Positions 51,920-61,660 of a stretch of DNA of 64,000 bases are shown piece by piece. The notes beneath the pieces are model-generated. The model was not told where the DNA came from. It searched no databases and saw only the letters and a list, made by a program, of their open reading frames with translations. Source of the DNA: Hominimerdicola alba (GTDB lineage Bacteria > Bacillota > Clostridia > Oscillospirales > Ruminococcaceae); the NCBI RefSeq assembly GCF_900109655.1, contig NZ_FOAT01000003.1, positions 324,321 to 388,320 on the forward strand, read 5' to 3'. Position numbers and translations under genes: made by a program. The first letter of the stretch is position 1; each line of letters opens with the position of its first letter.

Positions 51920-53293
51920 ATGGATTTTGAGAAAGACCTCACTGAGAACACCCAAGGTGAGACCGAGAACGCCGAGGAGAACATTACCGATGCCGCGGAA
52001 AAGCTGGCAAAGAACGCATCTGACAGCTGGGATTACAGCAGACAATATTTCACGATGCCCAAAGGGGCAGTGGAAAATGATGAGATAGTTGACGGCGATT
52101 TCTGGAAAGGCATCACCCTGCCGGATATCGACGAAAAACCCCGCGGAAGAAACATAGCAAAACGCGTTGTGCTGAATACCCTGTTTGCCGTGGTATTTCT
52201 CGGCACGGGTTTCCTCATCGCCTGCGTGAGTGCAAGGGGAAAAGGCGTTGTATCCAACCTCGTCACAGGCGGCAAGCATATGACTTTCAATATGAAAGTG
52301 GCTGACAGACCCGAAGTCGGCGATGAACTCAAAGACGAGATGGGCAGATACACCGCCCAGGGCATAGCAGAGGTCTGCGGACCCTCTGTGGTATCGCTGG
52401 ATATATTCACCGAGCAAAGCACCATAATGCCCACGGGCAAGGGAAGCGGCATTATTATCAGCTCCGACGGATACATAGTATCCAACGCCCATGTTATCGA
52501 CAAAGCAAAGAACGGCATAAAAGCTGTGCTAAACGACGGCAGAGAGTACGCGGCGGAAGTCATAGGCTCAGACCCTCGGACAGATATCGCAGTCATTAAG
52601 ATACCTGCCACCGACCTTCAGCCTGCTGAATTCGGAAATTCCGATCAGGTTAAGCTCGGCGAAGACGTTGTGTGCATAGGCACACCCGCTGGATACAGAC
52701 ACTCTATAACAAAGGGTGTGGTATCGGGCACCGACAGAAGAGTGATACCGGAGAACTCCACCCTAGGCGTAAGCTGCCTGCAGGTGGACGCTGCTATCAA
52801 CCCCGGAAACTCGGGCGGCGCAATGTTCAATATGTGGGGACAGGTCATCGGTATAACATCATCGAAGCTCGCTTCCATCGACTACGAAGGCATAGGCTTC
52901 GCCATAACCACAAACGAGGCTAAATCCGTGATAGAAGACCTTATGGAAACAGGCACTGTAAAGGGCAAGGCGCGTATGGGCATCGTGTTCGTGCAGATAT
53001 CCGAAGCTACAGCCGAACTGACGAATTCTACTCCCGGTCTGAGCGTGCAGAGCATAGCTCCCGAATGTGATGTTGCCAATACAGATCTTCAGCCCGGCGA
53101 CCTTATCACCCACATCAACGGCACAAGTGTGAACGATATCGAAGATGTTCCTGCCTATGTAAGAAAGATGGAACCAGGCGATGAAGTGACCTGCCATGTT
53201 ATAAGAAAGACTGGTGATAAGGAGACAGAGTTTGATATTACATTCCAGCTGATGGACGACAGAAACACGCTGGTGGAGGATACGGAAGAGTAA
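51920..53293 (+). CDS. HtrA/DegP-like membrane-anchored serine protease
   Basis: 457 residues from ATG 51920; an ATG six codons earlier has no ribosome site. An acidic cytoplasmic N-terminus (1-75) and one membrane segment (about 82-103) precede the trypsin-like domain with H191 (SNAHVID), D222 (PRTDIAV) and S298 (NPGNSGG), then one PDZ domain (about 350-440). It degrades or refolds damaged exported proteins. Following a two-component pair, as in WalRK loci, it may be part of an envelope stress response. Confidence 0.94.
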   Translation: MDFEKDLTENTQGETENAEENITDAAEKLAKNASDSWDYSRQYFTMPKGAVENDEIVDGDFWKGITLPDIDEKPRGRNIAKRVVLNTLFAVVFLGTGFLIACVSARGKGVVSNLVTGGKHMTFNMKVADRPEVGDELKDEMGRYTAQGIAEVCGPSVVSLDIFTEQSTIMPTGKGSGIIISSDGYIVSNAHVIDKAKNGIKAVLNDGREYAAEVIGSDPRTDIAVIKIPATDLQPAEFGNSDQVKLGEDVVCIGTPAGYRHSITKGVVSGTDRRVIPENSTLGVSCLQVDAAINPGNSGGAMFNMWGQVIGITSSKLASIDYEGIGFAITTNEAKSVIEDLMETGTVKGKARMGIVFVQISEATAELTNSTPGLSVQSIAPECDVANTDLQPGDLITHINGTSVNDIEDVPAYVRKMEPGDEVTCHVIRKTGDKETEFDITFQLMDDRNTLVEDTEE

Positions 53294-53319
53294 AAAGCAC
53301 AAAATGGACGTAAGCCTGC

Positions 53320-53737
53320 CAAAGAAAAGAGCTTTGGCTCAAACCTTTCGCGAAAGGGTCCTAGCGCCGGACACGTTCGACGCAGTCAACGTTAGCGGAT
53401 TTCGCGGCAGCAAACTTGCGCACCAAACGAACTATGCCGCGAACTGAGCTTTTGCTCAAGCTTTTCGCGAAAAGCTTGCGAGGAGTTTGAGGGGCGGAGT
53501 CCCTCAATCACCAAGGTGCAAAGCCAAAATGCAAAGCGAACAATAAAAGCAAAACAAACTTCCCGCCCTGAAAAAAAGGCGCGGCAAAAAAATCCGAGCG
53601 TGGACAATCGAACAGTCCACGCTCTTTCTATATGCGTGAGATATTGCCGCGCCTGCCGTCAAACAGCGAAGCCACAGCCGACACAGTCGCTGTTATTTGA
53701 CAGCTCGACCCGAGGGACGAGGGGCGAAAACCGGCAC
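53320..53737. repeat. Palindrome-rich dispersed intergenic repeat, copy B
   Basis: Shares the ordered blocks of copy A (2505-2975): the 22-bp palindrome at 53457-53478, CCCTCAATCACCAAGG, the inner stem at 53596-53605/53615-53624 and a CTCGACCCGAGG end. The outer stem here is GGCGCGGCAA / TTGCCGCGCC (53578-53587 with 53644-53653), and a third stem pairs GTCAAACAGCGA with TCGCTG-TTA-TTTGAC. A degenerate extra copy of the palindrome lies near 53345-53365. No credible gene is present. Confidence 0.8.
53596..53629 (+). terminator. Terminator-like hairpin inside repeat copy B
   Basis: GAGCGTGGAC / GTCCACGCTC, 9-base loop, TTTCT. It is the first strong hairpin after htrA and probably its terminator. 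Confidence 0.6.
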
Positions 53738-53766
53738 ACTATCTACTGAAGCAATTTATCGGCTAT

Positions 53767-53791
53767 ACCCACAAAGCCCGATTTTGTGGGT
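53767..53791 (+). other. Stem-loop upstream of secA
   Basis: ACCCACAAA / TTTGTGGGT, a 9-bp stem with a 7-base loop, then a T-rich tract starting 10 bases later (TCTTTTTTTC). It may be a second terminator behind the repeat. Confidence 0.5.
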
Positions 53792-53910
53792 GGGGTGATA
53801 TCTTTTTTTCTTACAGATATCCGATTTAAACACTACAGAGTGCGGGTTGCTTATACATACGCACTGCGGTGGACAGCTAATTTGCTTTCACTAAAGCCGC
53901 TTACAAGGTA

Positions 53911-53939
53911 TTGACTTTTTCAAACGTTTAGTGTATAAT
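53911..53939 (+). promoter_or_regulatory. Promoter of secA
   Basis: TTGACT (53911-53916), 17-base spacer, TATAAT (53934-53939). The first 14 bases TTGACTTTTTCAAA are identical to the promoter at 58208. Confidence 0.88.
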
Positions 53940-54005
53940 ATAATAGTCTATTTATATCAATAACAGAAAGTTTCTTTACTGTACAATAAAAAGGTGGCTA
54001 GATAA

Positions 54006-56717
54006 ATGGGATTACTTGACAAATTGTTCGGCAACTACTCCAAAAAGGAGCTTGCCAAGATCGAACCTATCAAAAATAAGGTGCTGGAGCTCGAGGATAA
54101 GTATGCGGCTATGTCCGATACAGAACTGGGCGAACAGACCGCCGTGCTGAAAAAACAGGTCGAAGATGTTTCTGACCTTGACAAAGTTCTGCCTGACGCT
54201 CTCGCTGTATGCCGTGAAGCTGCATGGAGAGTACTGGGCAAAAAGCCCTATCCCGTTCAGATAATCGGTGCTATCGTTCTGCATCAGGGACGTATCGCCG
54301 AAATGAAGACAGGTGAAGGTAAAACTCTGGTCGCTTGTCTCGCAGCGTACTCCAACTCGCTTTCCGGCAAGGGCGTACACGTTGTAACCGTTAATGACTA
54401 TCTGGCTAAATTCCAGTCGGAGGAAATGGGTAAGGTATTCAACTTCCTGAATACTTCCATCGGCTGCGTACTGTCAGGTATGGATAAGTCTGAAAAGAGA
54501 GTGGCTTATAACTGCGATATCACATACGGTACCAACTCCGAACTGGGCTTCGATTACCTGCGTGACAACATGGTAATATACAAAAAGGACAAGGTACAGA
54601 GAGATCACGCTTTCGCTATCGTGGACGAGGTAGACTCCATACTGATAGACGAAGCAAGAACTCCTCTTATCATATCGGGTCAGGGCGATAAGTCCACCGA
54701 GCTTTACAATCTGGCAGACAGATTCGCAAAGACCCTGAAGCCCGTTACCGTTATCGAAATGGACGACAAGATAGATAACGACCAGCTGGACGGCGATTAC
54801 ATCATCGACGAGAAGGCTAAGACTGCCACCATCACCAAGAGCGGTGTTAAGAAGGCTGAGAAGGTATTCAACGTTGAAAACCTCATGGACGCTGAGAATA
54901 TGACTCTGGCACACCACATCAATCAGGCGCTGAAAGCAAACGGCGTTATGAAAGAGGGCGTTGACTACATCGTTCGTGACGGCGAGGTACTTATCGTTGA
55001 CGAGTTCACAGGCCGTGTAATGGACGGCAGACGTTTCAACGACGGTCTGCATCAGGCTATCGAAGCTAAGGAAGGCGTTGAAGTCAAGAGAGAATCCAAG
55101 ACCATCGCTACCATCACATATCAGAACTATTTCAGACTTTACAATAAGCTGTCGGGTATGACAGGTACGGCTCTTACCGAAGAGGACGAGTTCAGAGAGA
55201 TCTACAAGCTGGACGTTATCGAGATACCCACCAACAAGCCCGTAATAAGAAAAGACCACCCCGATGTTGTATACAAGACCGAGGCAGGCAAGTTCGACGC
55301 TGTTATCGACCAGATCGTTGAGTGTCACGAAAAAGGACAGCCTGTACTGGTCGGTACTGTATCCATCGAGAAATCCGAGCACCTCTCCAAGCTGCTGAAG
55401 AAGAAGGGCGTTCCCCATAACGTACTGAACGCTAAGTATCACGACAAGGAAGCTATGATCGTTGCTCAGGCAGGTAAGTTCGGTGCAGTTACCATCGCTA
55501 CCAACATGGCAGGACGTGGTACCGATATCACCCTGGGCGGTAACGCTGAGTATCTGTCCCTTGCAGCACTCCAGAAAGAGGGCTACACCGAGGAGCAGGC
55601 TGTTGAAGCAGCAAGCTACTCCAACACAAACGATGAGGAGATCCTCACCGCAAGAAAGAAGTACAGAGAGCTTTACAAGAAGTTCGATGACGAGGTAAAG
55701 GAAAAGGCTGAGAAGGTAAGAGAGGCTGGCGGTCTCTATATCATCGGTACAGAAAGACACGAGTCCAGACGTATCGACAACCAGCTGAGAGGACGTTCCG
55801 GACGTCAGGGCGACCCCGGCGAGAGCACATTCTTCCTCTCCCTTGAAGATGACCTGATGAGAATTTTCGGCGGCGACCGTATCACAAGCATGATGGATAC
55901 CCTCAACGTTGACGAGCATACTCCTATACAGTCAAAGATGCTTTCCAGCGTTATCGAATCTTCACAGAAGAAGATCGAGGGCAGAAACTTCAATATCAGA
56001 AAGAACGTCCTCAACTACGACGACGTTATGAATACCCAGCGTGAGATCATCTACAGCCAGAGACAGCAGGTTCTCGATGGCGAAGATCTGCATGATTCCA
56101 TCGAGAAGATGATACATGACTTCGTTGACGACTCCGTTAATATGTATGTTCAGGGCGATATCGCTGATGACTGGAACCTTGTTGGTCTGAAGGAAAGACT
56201 CAACGGTCTGTTCACCACCGAAGACGACTTCAACTATACCCCCGAGGAGCTGGACGAAGTATCCCGCGAGGATATCGTGAATACTCTTCAGGAGAGAGCT
56301 CAGAAGCTCTACGACGAAAGAGAGGAAGAGCTGGGCGAAGAACTTCTCCACGAGATCGAGAGAGTTTGTCTGCTGAAGGTAGTTGATACCAAGTGGATGG
56401 ATCACATCGACGACATGGAAGAGCTGAAGAGAGGTATCAGCCTGAGAAGCTACGGTCAGAAGAACCCTGTTGTTGAGTACCGTATGGAAGGTATGGATAT
56501 GTTCGATGCTATGATCGAATCTATCCGTGAGGATACTGTAAGGATGCTGTTCACCATCAAGGTAAGACAGCAGATAGCTCCCCAGAGACAGGAAGTCCTC
56601 AAGCCTATGGAGCATCACAATATGACTATCCGCAACAAGAACAAAGTCGGCAGGAACGATCCCTGTCCCTGCGGAAGCGGCAAGAAGTACAAGGACTGCT
56701 GCGGAGCAAACGACTGA
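54006..56717 (+). CDS. secA: Preprotein translocase ATPase SecA
   Basis: 903 residues, complete. Walker [11 protein letters not shown] (about 98-107), [13 protein letters not shown], the second nucleotide-binding part with [11 protein letters not shown] and [14 protein letters not shown], and the C-terminal zinc-binding SEC-C motif [13 protein letters not shown]. It drives protein export through SecYEG. AAGGTGG precedes the ATG and a strong promoter lies 70 bases upstream. Codon use is more regular than in the neighbours, as expected for a highly expressed gene. Confidence 0.98.
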   Translation: MGLLDKLFGNYSKKELAKIEPIKNKVLELEDKYAAMSDTELGEQTAVLKKQVEDVSDLDKVLPDALAVCREAAWRVLGKKPYPVQIIGAIVLHQGRIAEMKTGEGKTLVACLAAYSNSLSGKGVHVVTVNDYLAKFQSEEMGKVFNFLNTSIGCVLSGMDKSEKRVAYNCDITYGTNSELGFDYLRDNMVIYKKDKVQRDHAFAIVDEVDSILIDEARTPLIISGQGDKSTELYNLADRFAKTLKPVTVIEMDDKIDNDQLDGDYIIDEKAKTATITKSGVKKAEKVFNVENLMDAENMTLAHHINQALKANGVMKEGVDYIVRDGEVLIVDEFTGRVMDGRRFNDGLHQAIEAKEGVEVKRESKTIATITYQNYFRLYNKLSGMTGTALTEEDEFREIYKLDVIEIPTNKPVIRKDHPDVVYKTEAGKFDAVIDQIVECHEKGQPVLVGTVSIEKSEHLSKLLKKKGVPHNVLNAKYHDKEAMIVAQAGKFGAVTIATNMAGRGTDITLGGNAEYLSLAALQKEGYTEEQAVEAASYSNTNDEEILTARKKYRELYKKFDDEVKEKAEKVREAGGLYIIGTERHESRRIDNQLRGRSGRQGDPGESTFFLSLEDDLMRIFGGDRITSMMDTLNVDEHTPIQSKMLSSVIESSQKKIEGRNFNIRKNVLNYDDVMNTQREIIYSQRQQVLDGEDLHDSIEKMIHDFVDDSVNMYVQGDIADDWNLVGLKERLNGLFTTEDDFNYTPEELDEVSREDIVNTLQERAQKLYDEREEELGEELLHEIERVCLLKVVDTKWMDHIDDMEELKRGISLRSYGQKNPVVEYRMEGMDMFDAMIESIREDTVRMLFTIKVRQQIAPQRQEVLKPMEHHNMTIRNKNKVGRNDPCPCGSGKKYKDCCGAND

Positions 56718-56735
56718 TAAATAAGAATAATGATG

Positions 56736-56765
56736 AACAGGACGGCTGATGACCGTCCTGTTTTC
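56736..56765 (+). terminator. Terminator of secA
   Basis: AACAGGACGG / CCGTCCTGTT stem with a 7-base loop and a short TTTT end, 19 bases after the stop. The next gene starts 37 bases later, so read-through is likely. Confidence 0.8.
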
Positions 56766-56801
56766 GGATAACAATGAATATTGACGGAGCGTGAATAATA
56801 T

Positions 56802-58064
56802 ATGTCAACAGCATTCAAAGGAGCAGATATCCTTCTGCCCAAGGATACGGATATGAACAAATGGGCAGTAGTTGCCTGCGACCAGTATACATCTGAGCCC
56901 GAGTACTGGGACAGAGTTGAAAAGTATGTAGGCGATAACAAAAGTGCCTATAATCTGATCCTGCCCGAGGTCTATCTTGAACAGCCAGGCGTTGATTACA
57001 GGATAGACAAGATACACCGCACCATGAAGGAGTATCTTGAAAAGGGCGTATTTGAAGAGTATAAAGATGCTATGATATATATCGAGCGCACTCAGTCCGA
57101 CGGAAGAGTAAGGGCTGGTATCATCGGCGGTATCGACCTTGAACAGTATGAATACTACAAGGGTTCGGAATCTCAGGTTAGAGCGACTGAGGCTACGGTC
57201 ATCGAGCGTATACCTCCCCGCATAAAAATACGCAAGGGCGCTCCTGTGGAGCTCCCACACATCATGATACTCATTGACGATGCCAAAAAGCGCATCATCG
57301 AACCCCTTGCCGATAAGAAGGACGAATTCAGAAAGCTTTACGATTTCGACCTGATGGAAGGCGGCGGACACATCACAGGCTGGCTTCTTGACAAGGAGAC
57401 AGAGGAGATAGTTGTGAGCCATCTGGAGCAGTTCTCAAAGCAGGAAGCTTTTGAGCGCCGCTACGGCATCACAGGCAGACAGCCCCTCACATACGCCATG
57501 GGAGACGGCAACCACTCCCTTGCCACCGCAAAGGAATTCTACGAGACCCTGAAACGCGCAGAGCCCTCTGCCGATCTTTCCGGTCATCCTGCAAGATACG
57601 CACTGGTAGAGCTGGTAAATCTCCACTCGCCTGCCCTTGAATTTGAAGCTATCCACCGTATTGTTACCGAGATCAACGAAGATGATCTGGTAAAGGCGCT
57701 GACAGAAAAGCTTGCACTCTCCGATGAGGAAAGCGAGCAGAGCTTCATCATCGTGCAGAACGGCGAGGAGAAAAAGGTGTTCGTACACACCCCCAGTTCA
57801 AAGCTGACTGTTGGCTCTCTCCAGAATTTCCTTGACAACTATACCAAGGAATTCGGCGGAAAGACCGACTATATCCACGGTGCCGAGGTAGTCAGGGAGC
57901 TCTCCAAAAAGAAGAACTCCATCGGTTTCCTCCTCCCCGATATGGGCAAAAACGAGCTTTTCCCCACCGTCATCGAGGACGGCGCACTCCCCAGAAAGAC
58001 TTTCTCCATGGGTCACGCCGCAGACAAGCGCTTCTATGTTGAAGCTCGCAGGATAATCAAGTAA
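56802..58064 (+). CDS. DUF1015-family protein
   Basis: 420 residues, soluble. The family pattern is clear: an early region with VVACDQYTSEPEYW, YNLILPEVYLEQPG in the first 60 residues, ERIPPRIKIRKGAPVELPHI, and the highly conserved YAMGDGNHSLATAK in the middle. DUF1015 proteins are widespread in Clostridia; their function is not settled. It follows secA by 84 bases on the same strand, possibly by read-through. A strong terminator follows. Confidence 0.88.
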   Translation: MSTAFKGADILLPKDTDMNKWAVVACDQYTSEPEYWDRVEKYVGDNKSAYNLILPEVYLEQPGVDYRIDKIHRTMKEYLEKGVFEEYKDAMIYIERTQSDGRVRAGIIGGIDLEQYEYYKGSESQVRATEATVIERIPPRIKIRKGAPVELPHIMILIDDAKKRIIEPLADKKDEFRKLYDFDLMEGGGHITGWLLDKETEEIVVSHLEQFSKQEAFERRYGITGRQPLTYAMGDGNHSLATAKEFYETLKRAEPSADLSGHPARYALVELVNLHSPALEFEAIHRIVTEINEDDLVKALTEKLALSDEESEQSFIIVQNGEEKKVFVHTPSSKLTVGSLQNFLDNYTKEFGGKTDYIHGAEVVRELSKKKNSIGFLLPDMGKNELFPTVIEDGALPRKTFSMGHAADKRFYVEARRIIK

Positions 58065-58069
58065 AAAAC

Positions 58070-58102
58070 AACAGGCAGTCCGATTTTGGGACTGCCTGTT
58101 TT
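58070..58102 (+). terminator. Terminator of the DUF1015 gene
   Basis: AACAGGCAGTCC / GGACTGCCTGTT, a 12-bp stem with a 7-base loop and a TTTT end, 5 bases after the stop. Confidence 0.88.
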
Positions 58103-58207
58103 CGCGTTAGAACATATCATCTCTATTCGTATATATGCAGTTATATGAAACAATATACCATACAGTACAAAAAGTCAATCAGCATCCAGACTTATATCAT
58201 CTGCCAA

Positions 58208-58236
58208 TTGACTTTTTCAAATATTTTTAGTATAAT
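58208..58236 (+). promoter_or_regulatory. Promoter of the CotH-family gene
   Basis: TTGACT (58208-58213), 17-base spacer, TATAAT (58231-58236); the -35 region is identical over 14 bases to that of secA. Confidence 0.88.
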
Positions 58237-58284
58237 AAAAAAAGTGTGTTAATATCCGCAGATACCGGAATTGGGGGTGAGATC

Positions 58285-60657
58285 ATGGAAAATAGTACGG
58301 ATAAAAAAAAGGCAACCATTGCTGTTGCAGCAGGCGCGGCTGTGCTTGGGCTTATTGCAGCCGCAGTGTTTTTCCTGACCCCGAAAAGCTTGGTCATCAG
58401 CGAGATATGTGCCGAAAATGACGGCAATTACGAGGAAGCTTCTCTTCGGGACAGCGAGGGCAAACTTTGCGACTGGGTGGAGATATACAACCCTAACACT
58501 AAGGCGGTTGACCTCAAAGATTACACCCTCTGCCGCAATGGCAAAGCTGACCATGCCATCAGCGGGGGTACAATACCCGCCCGCGGCTATGCGCTGGTAT
58601 ACTGCACCAAAAACGGCTTTGATGACCCCGATGTCATCACGGCGGATATCAAGATACCAAAGGACGAGGAATGTACCATATCACTGAAAAACGGCGGGAT
58701 CCCCGTCGACAGCATCACCGCCAAGCCTGCACCAAAGGGCTATACGGTCTGTTCAGGAAAAGGCGGGTCATACATCACAACGCCAACCCCATGCGCTGAA
58801 AATTCCAAGATCAGATGCGCTTCAAAGGTGATGTTCTCACAAGAGAGCGGATTCTATCCCGATGCTTTCTCCCTTGAATTGAGTGCGGCAGATTCCGCTG
58901 GGATATACTACACGACCGACGGTACCGATCCCAGAACTTCGGACACAGCGGAAATATATTCCGAACCCATCGATATCAAAGACAGGGCAGGGGACAAAAA
59001 TGTGCTTTCCGCCTTGGACCCTATGAAGATTCAGCTGGAATATCGTCCCGGCAAGGTGGAAGCCCCGAAAGATGAGGACGTTGACAAGGGCACGGTGATA
59101 CGCGCCTGTGCTAAGTCATCTGACGGCGAATGGGGCTTGGTCAGCACCGCATCTTACTTTGTGGGGCTCTCCCCCGCCGACCACAGCAATATGCCTGTCA
59201 TATCAATGGTGACAGACCCCGACTCCCTCTACGACCACGAAACAGGCATATACGTCCGCGGAAAGGTATACGAGGATTACTATCCCACCGACCCCGACCA
59301 CCTCTATAACGGCTCTATCCCTGCGAATTACAACCAGAAAGGCAGAGACTGGGAACGTCAGTGCAGCCTGCAGTTCTTTGAAAGTGACGGAAGTCTTGTA
59401 TTTACACAGGACGCAGGCGTGCGCATACAGGGCGGCTGGTCAAGGGCTGATTATCAGAAATCCTTCAGATTCTACGCCCGCTCCGAATACGGCAACAACC
59501 GCTTCGATTACCGCTTCTGGCAGGAGCTGGAGACTGCCGAGGGTCAGGATGATGACAGCTTCTCCACATTTGTGCTGAGAAACGGCGGAAATGATTCAAA
59601 CTACCTGAAATTCAAAGATCTTATGATACAGGATATGGCAGATGATCATTCATTTGCAACCCAGACAGGAAGACCCTGCGTTCTTTTCATCGACGGCGAA
59701 TACTGGGGGCTTTACGTTCTCCAGGAGGATTACTCTCCGGAGTATTTCGCCCGCCACTACGGCGTAAAAGAGAAGTCTGTCGCCATATACAAGAACAACG
59801 AGCTTGACGAGGGACTTGCCGAAGATAAAACGAGCTTCAATGAGTTGCTGAAAGTTATACTGTACAGCGATATGAGCATTGAGGATAACTACCGCCGCGC
59901 CTGCGAACTTCTTGATATAGAAGGATTCATCAACTACTGCGCCGTAGAGATGTATATATTCAACGGCGACTGGCCACAGAACAACTACGGCTGCTGGCGC
60001 TCAACAGACGGCAGTGAATACGGCGATGGAAAATGGCGGTTCTTCATGTTTGATACCGAATCCTGTGCCTGCCACTACAATATGAAAGACGCTGATAAGA
60101 ACCTTTTTGAATATCTGAACGAAAATAAACACAAACCCCTTACCAAGATGATAATCCGCCTGCTGGAGAATGAAGAATTCCGTACAAAGCTGATAACAAG
60201 GCTGATGGATATGGGCAACTGCACATTCACACCCGAGCGTCTTGAAAGCTTCATAAACACCTACAGCGATGCTTACCTTCCCGAAATGCCCGCATACTAT
60301 CTCCGGTTCCCTACCCATCGCACGGTTGAGCATTCATCTATGCCGATGATATCACGTATGACACAATTCTTTTCAAACAGGCAGGATAAGCTTATAGAAT
60401 ACCTGAGCGCCGAATATGATCTGGGCAATGCCAGAACCATAACCGTGACATCCGACAGTGCCGATATTACCCTTAACGGCTGTGAGATAGGAAAAAGCTG
60501 CGATTGCAGATACTTCGATAATTCACAGATCACTCTGACCGCAGACAGTAAAGTAACATGGGAGATCTCACAAAAAGGCAAGAAGACAGAAGAGATAACC
60601 GACTGTACTCTCACCATCAATGTCACCGATGATATCACGATAAAAGCAAAGTCTTAA
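58285..60657 (+). CDS. CotH-kinase-domain surface protein with lamin-tail domain
   Basis: 790 residues from ATG 58285, preceded by GGGGGTGAG; the longer frame lacks a ribosome site. A membrane segment (about 11-31) is followed by a lamin-tail domain (34-160: VISEICAENDG, CDWVEIYNP, GYALVYC), a chitobiase-C-like domain (182-285: IYYTTDGTDP) and the CotH kinase domain (about 300-720: LRNGGNDSN, CVLFIDGEYWGLYVLQEDY). A beta-rich tail closes the protein. CotH kinases phosphorylate spore-coat proteins in Bacillus; here the exported, multi-domain form suggests a surface protein of unknown target. Confidence 0.88.
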   Translation: MENSTDKKKATIAVAAGAAVLGLIAAAVFFLTPKSLVISEICAENDGNYEEASLRDSEGKLCDWVEIYNPNTKAVDLKDYTLCRNGKADHAISGGTIPARGYALVYCTKNGFDDPDVITADIKIPKDEECTISLKNGGIPVDSITAKPAPKGYTVCSGKGGSYITTPTPCAENSKIRCASKVMFSQESGFYPDAFSLELSAADSAGIYYTTDGTDPRTSDTAEIYSEPIDIKDRAGDKNVLSALDPMKIQLEYRPGKVEAPKDEDVDKGTVIRACAKSSDGEWGLVSTASYFVGLSPADHSNMPVISMVTDPDSLYDHETGIYVRGKVYEDYYPTDPDHLYNGSIPANYNQKGRDWERQCSLQFFESDGSLVFTQDAGVRIQGGWSRADYQKSFRFYARSEYGNNRFDYRFWQELETAEGQDDDSFSTFVLRNGGNDSNYLKFKDLMIQDMADDHSFATQTGRPCVLFIDGEYWGLYVLQEDYSPEYFARHYGVKEKSVAIYKNNELDEGLAEDKTSFNELLKVILYSDMSIEDNYRRACELLDIEGFINYCAVEMYIFNGDWPQNNYGCWRSTDGSEYGDGKWRFFMFDTESCACHYNMKDADKNLFEYLNENKHKPLTKMIIRLLENEEFRTKLITRLMDMGNCTFTPERLESFINTYSDAYLPEMPAYYLRFPTHRTVEHSSMPMISRMTQFFSNRQDKLIEYLSAEYDLGNARTITVTSDSADITLNGCEIGKSCDCRYFDNSQITLTADSKVTWEISQKGKKTEEITDCTLTINVTDDITIKAKS

Positions 60658-60769
60658 TTGGGTCATCCCGCTGACGCACCATTTCAAACGGCATTTTCAA
60701 TCATTTGCAATATTCTTCCACCGCCGTATAGGGTAAGAATATATATCAATAAATGTTAATGACAAACAA

Positions 60770-60804
60770 AAAAGACTCTGTACCACATGGGTGCAGAGTC
60801 TTTT
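60770..60804. terminator. Bidirectional terminator between the CotH gene and the zinc-ribbon gene
   Basis: AAAAGACTCTG / CAGAGTCTTTT with a 13-base loop, flanked by A-rich sequence on one side and TTTTATT on the other, so it can end both converging genes. Confidence 0.88.
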
Positions 60805-60814
60805 ATTATGCTTA

Positions 60815-61660
60815 TCACATTCTGTATCCGCAGTTTGAGCAGAATAGTTCGTCATCGCCTACAAGTTCGCCGCACTTGGGGCAAAGCTTTACTGAGGGGC
60901 GCTTAGGTCTCATATCAGAGGTATCAACTGATGCTGCGGGAGCTTCGGGCTGATAGAAAGTCTCGGTGTTCGCGGGAGCTTCATTGTAGGTCGCAGGCTT
61001 TGTTTCGCCTGTAAGACCCTGTACAGCCTGAGTGTTCTCGCCAAATCCGAAAGCGCTTTCCTGTTCATTGTTCTCGGGTTCAGCCACAGTGTTGTTAACA
61101 GCTACGGGCTGAGCTTTTTCTTTCTTGCCGCCGCGGGGAACTTCCACTGCGAAATCCTCACCGCCTACGCGGGCAGCAACTATGATACCCGAGAGGAGAA
61201 GAAGCAGACCTGCAACAAGTGGCAAGCCTATCTTTCCGAGAGAAACTGCGCCTGCGAACTTATCGCTGTCATAATTGGTCTTGAAATACTTATCAAAGAA
61301 ATCTGTACCCAGCAGACGGTAAAGCTTAACAGCAGGAGAGATACACAGTGCAAGGCTCATGAATATATTCACCCAGCCGAACTCTCTGCCCATGCGCTTT
61401 GCCTTTGAAGCACTGAATGCCCAGAACATCATGACCAGCGCAAATACAGCCATAGCGATGTTTGCACTGCTGTCATAAGCAAAATCGATCGGATCAGGGC
61501 TCATATCATAGATTTGCCTGGAAAAGAACTGAGTATACAGCAGTCCCGCAAGGATATCGCCCGCTGCGGCACAAAGTGCGAACAGTGCCGCTATACAGGT
61601 CATAAAGCAGACCCCGCCGCCGCTGTTGGTCAGTTTTTTCTTGTAGTTGTTTTTAGCCAT
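60815..61660 (-). CDS. Membrane protein with C-terminal zinc ribbon
   Basis: 281 residues from ATG 61660, 8 bases after AGGTGA; an ATG six codons earlier lies in that site. About four membrane segments (roughly 20-45, 65-90, 100-120, 145-165) are followed by a long Glu/Ala/Asn/Pro-rich linker and a zinc ribbon (CPKCGELVGDDELFCSNCG) at the very end. The overall plan is common in Ruminococcus but the function is unknown. It overlaps the yfhO-like gene by 8 bases and is co-transcribed with it. Confidence 0.75.
   Translation of the reverse strand: MAKNNYKKKLTNSGGGVCFMTCIAALFALCAAAGDILAGLLYTQFFSRQIYDMSPDPIDFAYDSSANIAMAVFALVMMFWAFSASKAKRMGREFGWVNIFMSLALCISPAVKLYRLLGTDFFDKYFKTNYDSDKFAGAVSLGKIGLPLVAGLLLLLSGIIVAARVGGEDFAVEVPRGGKKEKAQPVAVNNTVAEPENNEQESAFGFGENTQAVQGLTGETKPATYNEAPANTETFYQPEAPAASVDTSDMRPKRPSVKLCPKCGELVGDDELFCSNCGYRM

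Noticed and set aside
54474-55919. 481-codon open frame antisense to secA (and a 351-codon one antisense to groEL)
   Set aside because: The composition mirrors the real genes in a codon-phase artefact; no ribosome site, and the opposite strand has clear essential genes.
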